The notes under the pieces: model-generated
Databases searched by the model: none
The model's input: the letters and a program-made list of their open reading frames with translations, nothing else
Told to the model about the DNA's origin: nothing
Source of the DNA: Lanius collurio
Lineage: Eukaryota > Chordata > Aves > Passeriformes > Laniidae
DNA length: 64,000 nucleotides
NCBI GenBank assembly: GCA_020086605.1
Contig: JACBWW010000038.1
Location: 4,275,557 to 4,339,556 of the forward strand
Reading direction: 5' to 3'
Shown: piece after piece, positions 23,088 to 36,306 of the stretch
Layout of the letters: every line of letters starts with the position of its first letter
Numbering within the stretch: position 1 is the stretch's first letter
Made by a program: the position numbers and the translations under genes

Positions 23088-26000
23088 CTGAACAGAAAAA
23101 CATACAAACCAAGAGATTTTACCTTCAACATTCACAGAACAAAAATACAATTTAGAAACTTACATCCACATCAAATACATTCCTCACTTCAGTTACTTGC
23201 TTTTTAAAGCAGGGGCATTTTCTTTCTAATTCTACTATGAAATACTCATTACACTTCTGGGAACAATGCTAATTCCTTGTAGTATATATTCTAAAACAGA
23301 AGAAATCCCCTTTTAAAGTGAAATGCAGCTGAGAAATAAATGAAAGATTGCACATAGGAAATGGTACACCAAAATGTAATAAGATTTCTTCCCTACTTCT
23401 CCTAGTATAAGAAATTAAAAATTACAAAGCAAAGTAATGTAATGATAAGACAATACATAAACCACATAGTGGCTCAAGTGCAGCACACAAAGGATCATGA
23501 TTTTAAATTGCATGTCAATTGTACTTCATTGCAAGCACTGCCATTTAAAAAAAATAAAAACATCAGTAAACATCACTACTCTTTACATTTTTAAGCACGG
23601 CAAAAATTAACCAGCTTATCTCCACAATTAACTTTAGGGTTGGGAGAAAATAATTGCCCTACTTTGATCACTTGAAGTTTTGTTTCCTGATATAATCTTT
23701 CATTGGGAATGCACAGAATGGACAGGAATTAATTAGTGACCACATATTTCATTCTATACTTTGTTCTTACATGTATGTCCCTATCCATACCTATCATGAA
23801 AATCCTACACTATCAGAAGAACTTTCAGTGTGCTTTGTTCCTGAGGGAACCTGATTTCCATCCCAGGCAAGTAATTTCTCCTGGCTTTGACTGCCAACTG
23901 CTGGGAGCACCATTACTTCCATCCAGGTAGTCTTCCAGACCTGCCTCTGTCCTGGTCCTGTGCTCTGCTTTACTCTGTTCTTTGACTCCTTTCCATTCTC
24001 ACAGGCCAGCTATCTCCTAAGCCTTGGGTGTATTCCATTTACTCTGTATCAAGTCCTTCATTTTTTTATGCTTTTTGCTATGTTTAAAATGTTGATACTG
24101 TCTTGTCCAGATAGGTAGCAAATAATTTAGCAAAGTGTTGCCTCTTGCTCTCTGCAAGTAACACAAATGTGGCATTCACTGCTCTTGAGGCCACTTAAAG
24201 AGTAACAACACCACATTATAAATGAACATTCTGTATGACAAAACAGCAGCAAAAGAACCTCAAAAACCTTGCAGATCAACGAATTCAGTGGGAATATGGC
24301 CTTCAAAATCTTCACCTCAAGAAGAGGTCTAGGATATGTGTCGTATCAGACATTGCTGTTTTATGTCTTCCTGTGCACCGGCAGGAATCCCTCCTTACAA
24401 CTAAGACAGCAACAAGATTCCTGCTATAACCATAAAAGTGTAATTTTGTAGTCCTCGTAGGTGCCATTTCTAGGTAAATGTGTCTAGCCACAATTAAAAA
24501 CATCTAATATTACCTACATAATTACTTGCTTGTACCCAAATGATGCTATTTAGCAATGACAAAGAAAGCCTTAAACCTTTGAAACTATGTCCAGTGTAAT
24601 CACAAGGCTGATTTGAGATTTATTGTAGGAAGAGAATATTAAACCATTTTTCAGAATGTGAACATTAATTTTAAAGGCCTTTGTACCAAAGAAAAGCCAA
24701 AGTGTTTTGTAAATTAAGGCAAACCTGAAAATGGAATTTTATTTTAAAATAATGAAAAAAATAAAAAGGATAACAAAAATTTTATTTTCTTCCGCATGTT
24801 TTACACAAAACGTAAAAAAAAGATCAGACAAGTTCAACGTGATTTGGGGTTTTTTTGCTGTAATATTTATTTACACTTCCAAGATCTACTTGATAGCAGG
24901 TTTTAAAGCAGAACACACATTTCCTGCTCCAAATAGTTTTTGAATCAAACTTATTTCTGGAAGGAAAGGAGTATTACAGCACATAACCTCCTCATAATAA
25001 CTATTGTATTATTCAGATGAGGATTGATTTTAGAAACTTTGGAAAAACACTTCAATTTTACCAGCTCTATAAATGGTTTCACATGCTACCACTGCTCCCG
25101 ATTCAATTATCCTAGAGCTTAGCCAGCAAAATGGCTACACAGGAAGAGTCTGTATCTACAGCTGGAAACATGGCAGTTCCTATTGGGATATGGACATTTG
25201 TTCTGAAATCAATTCTCACTGGCTAACAGACCTGTCATTCTAACCTATCCAGGCAAGTTCATCTTTGCTCTGAATTTTCCTTGCGTCTATAATTGGCCAC
25301 ACCACTTCTTTTTCAGTTAAACCACCCTGAAACAGCTGGTTTCAAACTAAGCTTGAAGTCTAACAGAATTGGTGGGTACAGAATCCAGTCTTCTTTGCTC
25401 CTGTCCTACAACTACTTTCTGTTTTGTTGTTAGGTACTTGAGTTTTTATTTTCTCATTGTGTTTAAGGCTCCATTCGCCATGCCACAGACTCCAAGTATG
25501 CACTCTTCAAAGTTCGGCCTGTAATGAAAGCACTGACCAAAATCTAATCCTGCTAATAGAAAAATCAGCTCTATATAAAATGATAAACCTCTATAATAAA
25601 AAGTCATGAATTGAATCTGTTACACTGAGTCATTAAATAAAGGAAAGACATTCCTCCACCCCTTTTTAATAAAAGAAAAACACACACAAATTTAACTAGT
25701 GAAGCTGATCAAAAGATGCAATACTCTTGAAAAATGAATTCTAATACCTCAGCACTAAACTGGAGTGGGAAATATATTTCAACTTTGAAACTGCTCTGCA
25801 ATTACACATTAATCCCCTCAGTCTGAACAGCAGGTCTATGAAGAAAGGATTGATCTCCTTTAATGATGAAACCCTGGCACCACAGTTTTATTTTTCACAA
25901 CACGGTGCAGTTAAGAACCCTACTGTTATTATGAAAATTTCCTCAGCAAAGGAGCTCCATCACATTACCAGTGCACCCATTCATCATAACGTGCCTCGCT

Positions 26001-26327
26001 CCTGCTCATCAACAAGTCTGAGTGATGAAAAGATCCAATATTATCCTGACAGTACTTCATGCACATTCTCAATCACACATTATTACAGCATCCATATTAA
26101 TTTTCACTGACACGCGTCCTAGGCCTGTTCAAATTAGGCAAACCAACGAGGGGGAGTTGATGAAATACCAGCATAGCCACAGCTCATTGCATTCCAATTT
26201 GCATGCAAATGGTTTATCAGGAAAATTCCATTCCCAGCAACCAGCAAGTGAAAAACAACCGTAATCTACACTTCAGGGCCACCATACAGAGCTTAATGAA
26301 TCGCAAAGAGAGAAGGAAGTGACAGAC
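23088..26327 (-). other. LRBA intron following the 63-nt exon
   Basis: The 3.2-kb intron starts with the weak donor GTCTGT. Its first 400 bases contain a motif-rich block with a palindromic octamer (26197-26210). The remainder is AT-rich with no recognisable gene. Confidence 0.85.
26197..26210. promoter_or_regulatory. Candidate POU/octamer palindrome ATTTGCATGCAAAT
   Basis: A perfect 14-bp palindrome made of two overlapping octamers, ATTTGCAT and ATGCAAAT. Octamers are the known POU-domain (OCT1/OCT2) binding site. It lies 118 bp into the intron after the 63-nt exon. That it functions as an enhancer is inference. Confidence 0.4.
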
Positions 26328-26390
26328 CTATGAGAGGATCGATTTCCACTGGCAGCTGGTAAGGCTGGTCTTGTACAGCACCTTGATGAG
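26328..26390 (-). CDS. LRBA: LRBA 63-nt coding exon: linker before the WD40 propeller
   Basis: This short exon is too small to be seen as an ORF. It was found because the flanking exons need a phase 1/1 piece carrying the conserved linker. It encodes (A)HQGAVQDQPYQLPVEIDPLI plus the first base of Ala, matching the LRBA linker rather than the NBEA one (HHLPIEMDPLIANN). The acceptor is TTCCTGAATTCCAG (AG at 26392-26391). The donor is ATAG|GTCTGT (GT at 26327-26326), a poor match to GTRAGT with C at +3 and T at +4. Because it is 63 nt and symmetric in phase, skipping it would remove 21 residues and keep the frame. Confidence 0.94.
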   Translation of the reverse strand, partial: LIKVLYKTSLTSCQWKSILS

Positions 26391-29055
26391 CTGGAATTCA
26401 GGAAAGAAGATTTTAAAACTTTGCATTTTTTTTTAATACATGAAGCCACATATATTTTACAAATCACAGCTATGCCCTTTTTTTAACTATTCAAGATTCT
26501 TCTGCATCAACTGAATGAAAAAAAAATAATTCCAGGTGCTTTCACAGGCTGCTTATTAAACATTTATTTTAGATTAGGGCTATTCTGAATGTATGCCATC
26601 AGCAGCAGCTCTGGTCCTGAGCCATAAGCTCTAGCAGATGCTTTACTGGCAACCTCTCCTGTCGCAACAAAACAAAATTAAGTGGTAAAGAGGACTGAAA
26701 ACAAAATGTGACAACCATCTGCTGACTGTAACAAATACTATTTTCCTCTTTACTTTTTAAAACACTGCTTTGAACAACTGAAGCACAAAAGACTTTTTTT
26801 TTTTTAAAGTTAGTTTATGATGCAGAGAGGGAAATCTCATAGTCATCTCATAGTCAGCCAGTATTTAAGGATTCATCCATCACCAAAACCCATTTATTTG
26901 CAAGTTTGTATAGAAGTTAATATATTAATTCTGCTGACATATATTTCATCTGGGCACCTGGCACACCAGTAAAATGTTTTAGCACTGACTTCTCTTGCAG
27001 GGGTAAAAAGAAAGCCTTTTTTTCCTCACAGCTTCACTACAAAGAAATAAACTCCACCCTAATTCCCCCCAACAGCCCATAATACCTTCTTGGAAGGGAT
27101 ATATACTTTCTTGGAAGAAATAATGGCTGAATACTTACACCTATGATTTTTCTACATATCATCCACAGCTCATTATAAAAATTAGTGACAATACAAGGAT
27201 TTCTTAAAGAAGTGATTCATAAGTAAATTCAAAGTTCTACTGCAATGAAACACCAACACAGAACAAAACATGAAATCTTCGTGAGGAAAAAGAGCATCCT
27301 GCTGGGTACCAGTGCCATTAGATGTCAGCAAAACCACCAAATTCATATTCAAAGGCTTTTTAATCACACATTAGTGACAACTGGTCACTTGGCAACTTAA
27401 CTTTTTTATCATGATGCCTCATTAGCAAAGACAATGCTAAGCCCACAGCAGGGGATATGGACCAGTAATGATACCTGACCTCTTATCCTAGGAGATTCCA
27501 TTTTGGTATAAAATTGGAAGTCAACAATAGCAAAGGCTCAAGAGTCCACACCCAGATATCTTAAGCATAGTATTCCATTAACAGCCAGGATTGATGAGTG
27601 CTCTCACAGCAGTGAGGTGAGGTGATTTTTTATTGGGTTTTTGTTTGTTGGCTTTTGTCTTGATCTGTGGGTTTTCCTGAATTCTTTGTAAAGGCCAGAC
27701 AAGTGTAAAATGTCTCTAAATGAAAAAATAGCAACTCAAAAGCACAGTTTACTGTTCTGCCTTTCAGAGGTGAGGGAAAACTGAAAAATCTGAAAGCTCT
27801 GTTCAGCTCTAACCAGTTGATTACTACACTCACCAAACTGGTTGCTTGCTCATAGATCGTCAACCAGCAGAATTGTGTTGAAATCAAAATCAACTCCTAC
27901 TACTTTTGAACATTTTCCTCTTCCCATGACTGCTGTATGTTCACAAAGGCCATTTTTTAAAAGTCTTAAATATAATATGCCCAAGGTCACACATCCAAGG
28001 TATGAGAGGATATTGTCATCCTCCTTTCAAAGAAATCTTGGGAGCCCTGTAAATAGTTCTTGATCACAACTTGTCATCTTACACAAGTCTCCCCCTCTTC
28101 CTTCCCATCTTTCTCTTGAAGTACTTCTTAGGCTGGTGAAATAATACATAGATGTTTCTATTCGAGGGGCAATTTGTAAGAATTAGGAAAAAGTGTGGGA
28201 GTCATCTGGCTTTTTTCAAAAAGTAATCAGGGACCATGGGTCAAGATTTCTTAGTAGGAATTTCAACCATGTACATATTTCTCTGGTGTATCTTCTATTT
28301 AAGTTATTTGAGTAGGTCTTTTTTCCCCCTTTCTTGAAAAGCCTTTGAACAAACATACTGCATTGCACTGAAATAACTTCCTTTGATGGCTTGGGTCTAA
28401 GACTGTCATGGTCAGGGAAAGGAGGATGAATGTCTTTAAGATTGGGGAATATTAGAATTAAAAGCAGAATTATATTCTCAAGTACAGCACACTATAAAAG
28501 ACAAATTAATTTTATTAGTTGCTATGCAAATGGCTATTTTGTTTTCCTTTCATACTGACAATACATAATCATCTAGTAATTTTGGGATGTACCTCCCATA
28601 TATTTTATTTTCTAAGTCTTATTGGGTGTTTATAATCACCAAGAAGAAGATATAAGAGAAGATTTCTGACAAGTTCTACATGCTTTAAAACTGCCTTTGT
28701 CATGGTATGGTTCAGGCCTCCAACTGACTGAACAACAAATTTAAGAGGAAGAGTATGCCTTTATCATGACCAAATAGTGATGGACTGGTTTTGCCTCCTT
28801 GCATGGTGCCTGATGGCCTGGAAAGCAATATACTGTTTTTACAAACATTTAGTGTGCTACACATCTTACTACAATAGCTCAAATTACCTTTCCAAGGAGA
28901 AACTAAGCCCACATGTGAAGAGCCTGCTGTGTCAATGAACTGGATTTGCTTTTCTCACTTTAAACTCACAACAGCTCCTCAGCAAATTTTGCTAAGACAA
29001 GAAAAGTTCTGCTGGATGGCAGCGTTTCTTTGGCTTCTTGCTTTAATGTACTTAC
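26391..29055 (-). other. LRBA intron between exons 29056-29233 and 26328-26390
   Basis: This is 2.7 kb of AT-rich intron. It holds a short direct repeat CTCATAGTCAT/CTCATAGTCAG (about 26836-26857). I see no gene in it. Confidence 0.85.
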
Positions 29056-29233
29056 CAGGGAGGCTGTGCCACTTGTTCACAGCAAAGAGCCTGTTTGCAG
29101 TGACTGTGATCACAGCAGGAGTGGCCAGGCCGGGCTGGGTGTTGGCGGCCACGTGAGTGATGGGGGAGTTGGATGGAAACTTCAGGACCATGATAACGTC
29201 CTGCTGGGCTTGCTCTGTGAACATCAAGGGGCT
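29056..29233 (-). CDS. LRBA: LRBA coding exon: BEACH-to-WD40 linker and first WD40 strands
   Basis: This 178-nt exon starts in phase 0 and ends in phase 1. It encodes SPLMFTEQAQQDVIMVLKFP, then SNSPITHVAANTQPGLATPA, VITVTANRLFAVNKWHSLP and the first base of Ala. It is nearly identical to remembered mammalian LRBA and distinct from NBEA, which has THVAANTLPHL. The chosen acceptor is CTCCTCCTGCAG|AGC (AG at 29235-29234), which gives the family junction AMQV-SPLMF. A second AG at 29250-29249 would add 15 in-frame bases (YLLLQ). The donor CTG|GTAAGT is at 29055-29054. Open frames on the plus strand over this interval are shadows. Confidence 0.95.
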
Positions 29234-32200
29234 CTGCAGGAGGAGATACTGTTGAGTGCACACAACAAGAACCCAAATACACGGGAAAAGAAAACACGGG
29301 GAGGAGAAGAGACAGGACAAGAGAAGGAAGATTGGATTAAAACAGAAGCTGCAGTAGAAAAGTAAAGGCAGTAATAGTGGACAGACTTATGGAAATAACC
29401 ATTTTAGGCAGAAAACCCTTCATGTACCTTATTAATCTCAATCCCTGTTGAACACAGGGTGTCTGTATACAGACTTTGCTTCAGATCACAGCAGATTAAA
29501 CTAGAAGTTTGCAATCACCTATCTCTGCCAAAAAAATTCTCCTTCATCTCTGCAGAGATAGTACATCAAGGAAAGCAAGGCCAAACCAGGAGGGAAACAC
29601 AAAAAAAGAGTGAGCAAAAGAAATTCCAGCTCCCAGAGATTGTCTCAAGTTGCATTAAACTGGCAGACTGTAATTCTTTACAAGCCAGATGAGAACATGA
29701 AAGCACATTAAAATAAACAGATACACACATACACTAGATATATGTTCTGTGTATATTTCTGGTGTACAAAAATAAGATTTATGAATGCAAAGTAGAAGAC
29801 TTCACTGCAAATGTGTTTCAAAGGACAAACATAATTAAATGCAGTTGTAAAGAATATAAAGTGGACGTGATTACAGACACTATCCTGCATTGTTTCCAGA
29901 AATGCTAAAGTGAGGGAATGAATCCAGACACTCATTTTCAACATAATTTTTCAGGTTTTCGTTTTTGTAGTTTAGTGAGTTGAAAAGTTTATTAGCTTTT
30001 AAACTAAGTTCTCTAAGAATATTGCAAATGTCAAAACAAAATACTGAAGACCTTAGATATGAATAGCAAATGTCAGGAGAAAAAGCAACGCCTAATGGGT
30101 TTATGACTGTGTGGATCATCTGAAAAAAAGAGCACCCCATTGAAATGCAGAGGCACAATCATCCTGGTCACCAGTAGCCACATTGCTCAAGTATTTGTAA
30201 TTTTCTAATAACCAAATTAGAATACTAATGAAGTGTCCTTGGCTGTTTTCCACCTGCATATTTCATTACATATATGTGTATGTAAGTGCATACATTTAAT
30301 GTATATTTATACAGAACTAATAAAAAAATTAAATACATTTGCATTTTTATTATCACTCCTTTTTAAAAACTTATTAAGAGTACTTAGAAAAACATATTGC
30401 ACTATGAATTCCTATTTACAGTCTTTGCATAAAGGTGTAAATAAAAGCAACTAATAAGCTACCCAGACACCCTTCTGAGCAAGTGGCTAAAAGCCAATCA
30501 ATATTATGAGTTAATCCTCCCTGGATGCTCATTCAATTAAAGGTGTCAGTAATGCCTCATCTGATGTGGCCTCAATTAAATCCAGCTATCTGATGGTTGA
30601 AAACACAAGGGGATACAGCAACAGCAGCAAAACCAGACAAATAGGCAGCCTTCGTGTGACTGCTAATTACTACACCTGGTGTATATTATGGCTTGTGCAC
30701 TTAACACAGCACGTGGTAACTTCCAATTCTGCTGCATTCATGCACACACACATGAAAACAAAACTCAGTAAATAATGCAACTAGAAATAATTCAAAACTA
30801 TGACAGGAAAAATATCCTTATTGTATTTCAGTTCCAGGAATACTACTTTTAAAACCACTTAACATAGTGCTAGTACGAAAACATGTATTAATAGCCACAA
30901 AACCAGCAAATGAAGAACTAAAGGTTTTTTTTTTTTTTTCTGGGTGTGTACCCCAGCCCAAAAAACCACAGGAGTTAGAAACAGCTAACTTCTTAGATTT
31001 TAACTGCTTCTATTACATACTAAATCTTCACTAATTCAGCACCATGAAAAATATAATGACAAAACCACACAAACTGCTTCCCAGCATCAAGTTCATTTAT
31101 ATAACAATGGCTCTGACAAACACATCAATAATCAACTTCTCAAGTTGCTCCTCTTCCTGAAACAAATCCCTTTAAATTAGAGTGAGTGCTCAGTGCATGG
31201 CACCATGACAGACGGACACACATATGGCAAGTGGCTGCATGATGGGAGTATCTGGGCTCCCCAACATCCCTGTTAGCAGGGCTCCTCTGAAACACACACA
31301 CTAGTCCCTGCCATGGTCAGCAGGCTGGGTGGGACCTGGCTGTGGGGCACAGGCAGCTGTGCAGCTCCCAGGTACAACATGTGATGCATTTGAGAAAGGC
31401 CAGTAGCTCAGTTTATCAAGGAAGTTTACACTTCTCAGACTCCTGTATCACAAGGTTTGTAAGCTACTTCAGAAACATTTCACATTTCTGTGTAATCTTT
31501 TAAAACCTTCTGCACTTCAGATATGTTTTAAAACTAATAACCTTAGCCTGCTCAAGTAGGACATATTTTCTTCTTGTACATCCTATAAGACATCTTTTCT
31601 TTTTTCATATTGCAGTGTAAAATGTCCATTCTAACAATAAGGGAATGTAACCTTTTTAAAACCTTGGGAATTAGCAGACCATTTGCTCCACTCGTCAGAA
31701 TATCACTTAACATTCTTAGTTCTGGACCTATGACAACACAAATGATATTTTAAATCCAAGGACTGCACACAACATGATATGAAAAGTAATCATTAATAAA
31801 ATAATAGTTTGTATAATAAAATTATATTAGACACTAGTAGAGGTAAAAGGGAAAGCATGTTAATGCTCACTGCCTGGATTTTATCACCCTAGCTTTACTG
31901 CAAAACACATTTAGTCACATTCTTTGCTATGTAAGTTTCAGCTCATGAATTCCTAGTAATCCTGGTTTTAGGGGAAAACCTATGCCTGGGGGAAAAGACA
32001 AGGAAGTTCCACCTCCTAAATCCAAGCTTCTTGGGGAATCTGCCAAAGATTAACTAAATTGTCTCCATGATGACTGGCTCTCACCTGTACAGGTATGGTA
32101 GTAACAAAATCAACTGATGAAGTGTTCTTAGATTACACTGACAAAAAAAAAGTGCCCGTACTAGAAATCAGTGCAATCCTTTCAGCAATAAATAAAAAAA

Positions 32201-32370
32201 TAGTTAAGCACTGCATACAACTCCTACCAAATCGTAACTCATCTGCTGGTTTTAATAACATAATTCCACAACCACATAAAAGCAAAGTGAAAGTGTCCAG
32301 TTCTGCAAAGTTAAGATGGCAAAGGAAGTGAGCACAAAGGCAGGTCACAAAGAATTAACATGGCACTTAC
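29234..32370 (-). other. LRBA intron between exons 32371-32460 and 29056-29233
   Basis: This 3.1-kb intron contains a T15 tract (30925-30939), a locally GC-richer stretch (about 31200-31370), and a motif-rich block at 30470-30740 with TAATCC, CAATTA and CTAATTAC. I see no gene in it. Confidence 0.85.
30925..30939. repeat. Poly-T tract (15 nt)
   Basis: An uninterrupted T run on the plus strand. Confidence 0.85.
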
Positions 32371-32460
32371 CACCTGCATGGCAGAACTTCGTGGAGGATG
32401 TGGTTCTATGAGCAGCTGGGAAGGGGTCTGTCCAAAACTTCGTATTTGAGCTTCCACAGC
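32371..32460 (-). CDS. LRBA: LRBA coding exon: end of BEACH domain and start of linker
   Basis: This 90-nt exon (30 codons, phase 0/0) starts [20 protein letters not shown], continues HPPRSSAMQ and ends with Val. The [12 protein letters not shown] motif closes the BEACH domain in the LRBA/NBEA family. The acceptor is a TTTTCCAG tract (AG at 32462-32461). The donor used here is GTG|GTAAGT (GT at 32370-32369). A second GT three bases upstream (32373-32372) would remove the final Val only. Neighbouring exons join without a frame change to VLRE upstream and SPLMF downstream. Confidence 0.95.
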
Positions 32461-35201
32461 CTGGAAAAGGCACAGGCAGGTTTGCATGTTAAGAGGTGCT
32501 AATTACAGGCAATAGAACCATAACTGTCACCTGAAAATGTCATTCCACACTTCTGGCTTGTTTCACATTGAAAATCAACCCCGTGTGTTCACTGTGGGGC
32601 TAAGTGCTTGGCACTGGTACTAAGAATGAGGTAATCATTTTAGTACTGTGGATGCTATTTCCATGAGAAACTCTGCAAAACCTCATCCTGCTCAATGATA
32701 TTAAACAGAAACAGGCTATTATAATCAGAAACCCTCTTTATTGGCTGCATTTTTTTCCTTTCTAACACTGGCTTATCCTGTTTGTATCATAACACAAACC
32801 CAAAAGTTAACTTTTAAAAAGCTTCTGTAGGTATTAAGTGTTGTATATTTAACTCCATTGCTCCATTTTGCAGCAGTAACTACAAGGAAAGCAATATTGA
32901 GCTTTTATTCTTACTTCCAGATTTATTCAAAAAGAGCAAACAATGTTAGTATGCATTAAATATGAACAGCAAAACTAAAGGAGAACATGAAGGTGTAATA
33001 TAAGGGGGTTTTTAAAGTTTCTCTGTATCTTCAGCAACATACTTCAGTACTTCTTCATAGGAAATGCATGAAAATATTATGCTTAGTGATTTCTTAAAAA
33101 TAATTATGCTGAAACGTGTGAACTTAAACTTCTTGCCCAAGGCACGTCCAGCTAGTTTTCCATGCTGCCACATCTTAGCCCGCTGGTTTAAAGATAACAT
33201 CAAGCAGCCAAAATTCAACAAGTTACTTCTTGTCAGGCTGGCCCCCCTGCACCATTTACAGAAACAGGCCGATACCACAGAAAATTTCAAATCATTCAAC
33301 TTAGTTAAAATCTCTTTCATTGTGAGCTAAACTAATTTTACCTGGCCTTTGCTATGGCTTAGCAGAATGTACATGGGCTGAGGCCTCAGGTATTTTCCCG
33401 TAGTTCTTCTTCTTTTTCATGGTTCAACCTTCCTTAAGACTCCTTACACTCATATTTCCTGTTCTATTTTAGCCACTCAAAATTTTTGAGACAATGGACT
33501 TATGCTGATCTTATTCTTACAAACAACCGTTTTTAGATAATAATAAAGACCACTGCTAGAAAACACAGCGTTCTGTTACAGAAATAACAGAGCCAAAAGT
33601 AGAATGCACCTGAGACCTTAGAATAATCATCCCTTTGATAGTAAACATGCCATCCAGAACACCTGACCTTATTACATTTGGCAGGGCTTTTGAAACATCT
33701 GAACTCAGCAGAGCAGGAGTCGAAATTAGTCCGTGAACAGATTCTAACACTCTTGCCCACTCTGGGAAGCACCATAATCTTCAAAGAACTGGTGAGTAAG
33801 TAAGTTTATCAACAAGCTGGCTGATATCTGACATACACACACTGTGATGCAATGAGCACTTTTTGAGGAACACCAGTATCAGACTCATGAAACACTAAAG
33901 CTCAATAAGGCCACGAGTCTCCTTCCTGCTGATGAGACACGCTACATTAAAATTCAAATCTGAGGGTTTGTGACTCAAGATATCAAGGGAATCACAAAAG
34001 CTTTGAGGTCTCTTACAACATGGAAGCATTAACGAAGGAACTAGTCAGCAGCTCTATCCTCTCCAGAAAATGCTGCTTGTTTCAAAACATCCAGATCGTA
34101 AAAAGATTTGCCTACACCTACTATTTTTATTAGCAAATGGGAATTCTGCCCTGCACTGAGGGTAGGGCTAGAAGAATACAGAAGGACCAGAATGCAGACT
34201 GTCCTGGCTGCCAGTTACTCTCTACTTGCCAAAATATTTAGTAAAAATTGACAGTCTTTAGAATCTACTATTTATTTCCTATTAAATATATCTCCAATAA
34301 ATTATTTAAAGTTAATAACACATTCTTGAAGCACAACTCCCAGACATTTGATTTAGAACTGAGAACAGATAAAGCGAGGAAATAATAAGCTTTAGATTTA
34401 TTAATTTCCTTGCATATTGGCTTATAATCAATACAGAAACTTGCACTCCCAAATTCCCGTGTTCAGCTTTTAAAGACAGTCACAATTTTGTCCCAACCAT
34501 GGAATCTGGTATGTCTTTTAATTCTCTGGAAACTACACACTCTTACATAGCACCAATAGTGAGCGAAAAAGAAACACAAGACATCACACTGATGCAGAGT
34601 ATTTCAAATACATTCATTACAAGAGCCCAAACTGATGTAGAACAAGTATAAAGTACTCTATTCAACCCACCAGTCAAGAGGCATTGTCTGTTTTCACACA
34701 GCATTTGTCAGACCTGGTGAAGCTGCTGGCCAATGGGACAAGGATTTTGCCGAAGCCTGTCTCAGAGGATCACAAATTCTCCATTTTCAGTCAGTTTCTA
34801 CATCCCTGTTTATCTTCTAGCTGGAGTTTGTGATTTACAGTTGCAGCACAAACAAGTCCTTTAGACTCATTAGGTTCCATGTGGTCGTTCCAAAAAACAT
34901 GAGCACCTACAGTTCCAGGACTGCAATAGCCCCTGACACAATCTTTCCCTTTTAGACAACAGAACTGGGAAAAATCCACGTTGTACCACAGCTAACAAGG
35001 TTTCATAAAACATGAGATCTGTACATAGAACATAAAAGCACAGATACTGGTATCTGTACGTTGTCTTTACTGGTGTCTTCAGAGATCCAAAAGACATTTG
35101 AAGAACTGTTGAGTAAAGGCAACAACACTTGGACAAATATGTCTAGACATAGTGGCTAGACTTCAGAAAAAAAATCTTCTGCATTCCTTCTGGTTACCAA
35201 G

Positions 35202-35216
35202 AAAAAAAAAAAAAAA
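35202..35216. repeat. Poly-A tract (15 nt)
   Basis: An uninterrupted A run on the plus strand. Confidence 0.85.
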
Positions 35217-36274
35217 GAAAGGTTTCTTTTTTTAGCATGCACATTTTGTAATAATGACCAAGAGAGTGTACCAGTACCCCCAAATGGTTCCTTCCTTTTC
35301 CCAGATTGTATTCAAAGTCAATCCAGATGTCAACTCCCCATTCTGATGTCTCAGTCAGAAGGATCACATACAGAAGGATGCAAGATGACCTCCCTCTGTC
35401 AGCAGAAATGTGATGGTGGAGCTGGAATCAATCCCCATTCTCTCAATTTACATAACAATAGAAAGAGCCACCAGATGCCACTCAGACTTTTGTTCAGCCT
35501 GTCAAAGAAAACCAGGTAGGAGCAGGGAACTTTTTTCTCAGAGATAGAATTAGTATCTCCTTTGAAGAAAAGAATCCACCACTCACCTGAGAAAACACAG
35601 TAAAATGCCCATCAGTCAGAAAGTCATCATCCACTTCCTTTCTAATGATTTATACCTCAGCTTCTAATTGAGCTTTCTTGAAAAGAAGTATTACTAGCAT
35701 TAGTCAGTGAGAGACAGACAGACAGCTCCTCCAGCAGTAGAGGAAGGGCATGTGTTCTCACACTGCTGGATCCCTCTGGAGCATGCAGCCATTCAGATGA
35801 CTGTAGGTAGAAATGTTTGGGAAATTTGCACAACCAGTTTCACATCTATTAAAGGCACCATACAACTGGAAAGGCATAACCTTCATTTGAAAGGGATCGT
35901 TAGCTTGACAAACTCTTACTGCTGAAAGCAAGATGCGTGCCACAAAGTAAAACATAGTTTCATTCCACATTTTCACTGTTTCTCAAGTATCTCAGTAGAA
36001 CTGCCTTTTTCCTGTTAATCATCTATAAAACCAAAATTTTGGTAAGGCCAGAATTGTTCCAGATGTTACAACAAGAAGTAATAGAATGAAACAAGGTAAG
36101 CAACCCTTTACAATAATTCACACAGTATGCATCTCAAACCACATAGTTATGTATCATTATATTTCAAATGTTAATTAATTTAGAAGCATGAAAGCCATAG
36201 CAAATCTCATAAGTTAACATTTATCTGATTTTACCTGTTCCTAAAAATGTCTCCTAGATCATCTTCTCTTTTCT

Positions 36275-36306
36275 GGGGTGGTGGGAAGGGGAGAAGGGGA
36301 AGAGGG
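36275..36306 (+). other. Putative G-quadruplex tract 1
   Basis: The runs GGGG, GGG, GGGG, GGGG and GGG are separated by loops of 2 to 4 bases on the plus strand, which is the LRBA template strand. Confidence 0.5.

Noticed and set aside
29030..29365. Plus-strand open frames over the 29-kb exon
   Set aside because: They are antisense shadows of the LRBA exon at 29056-29233.
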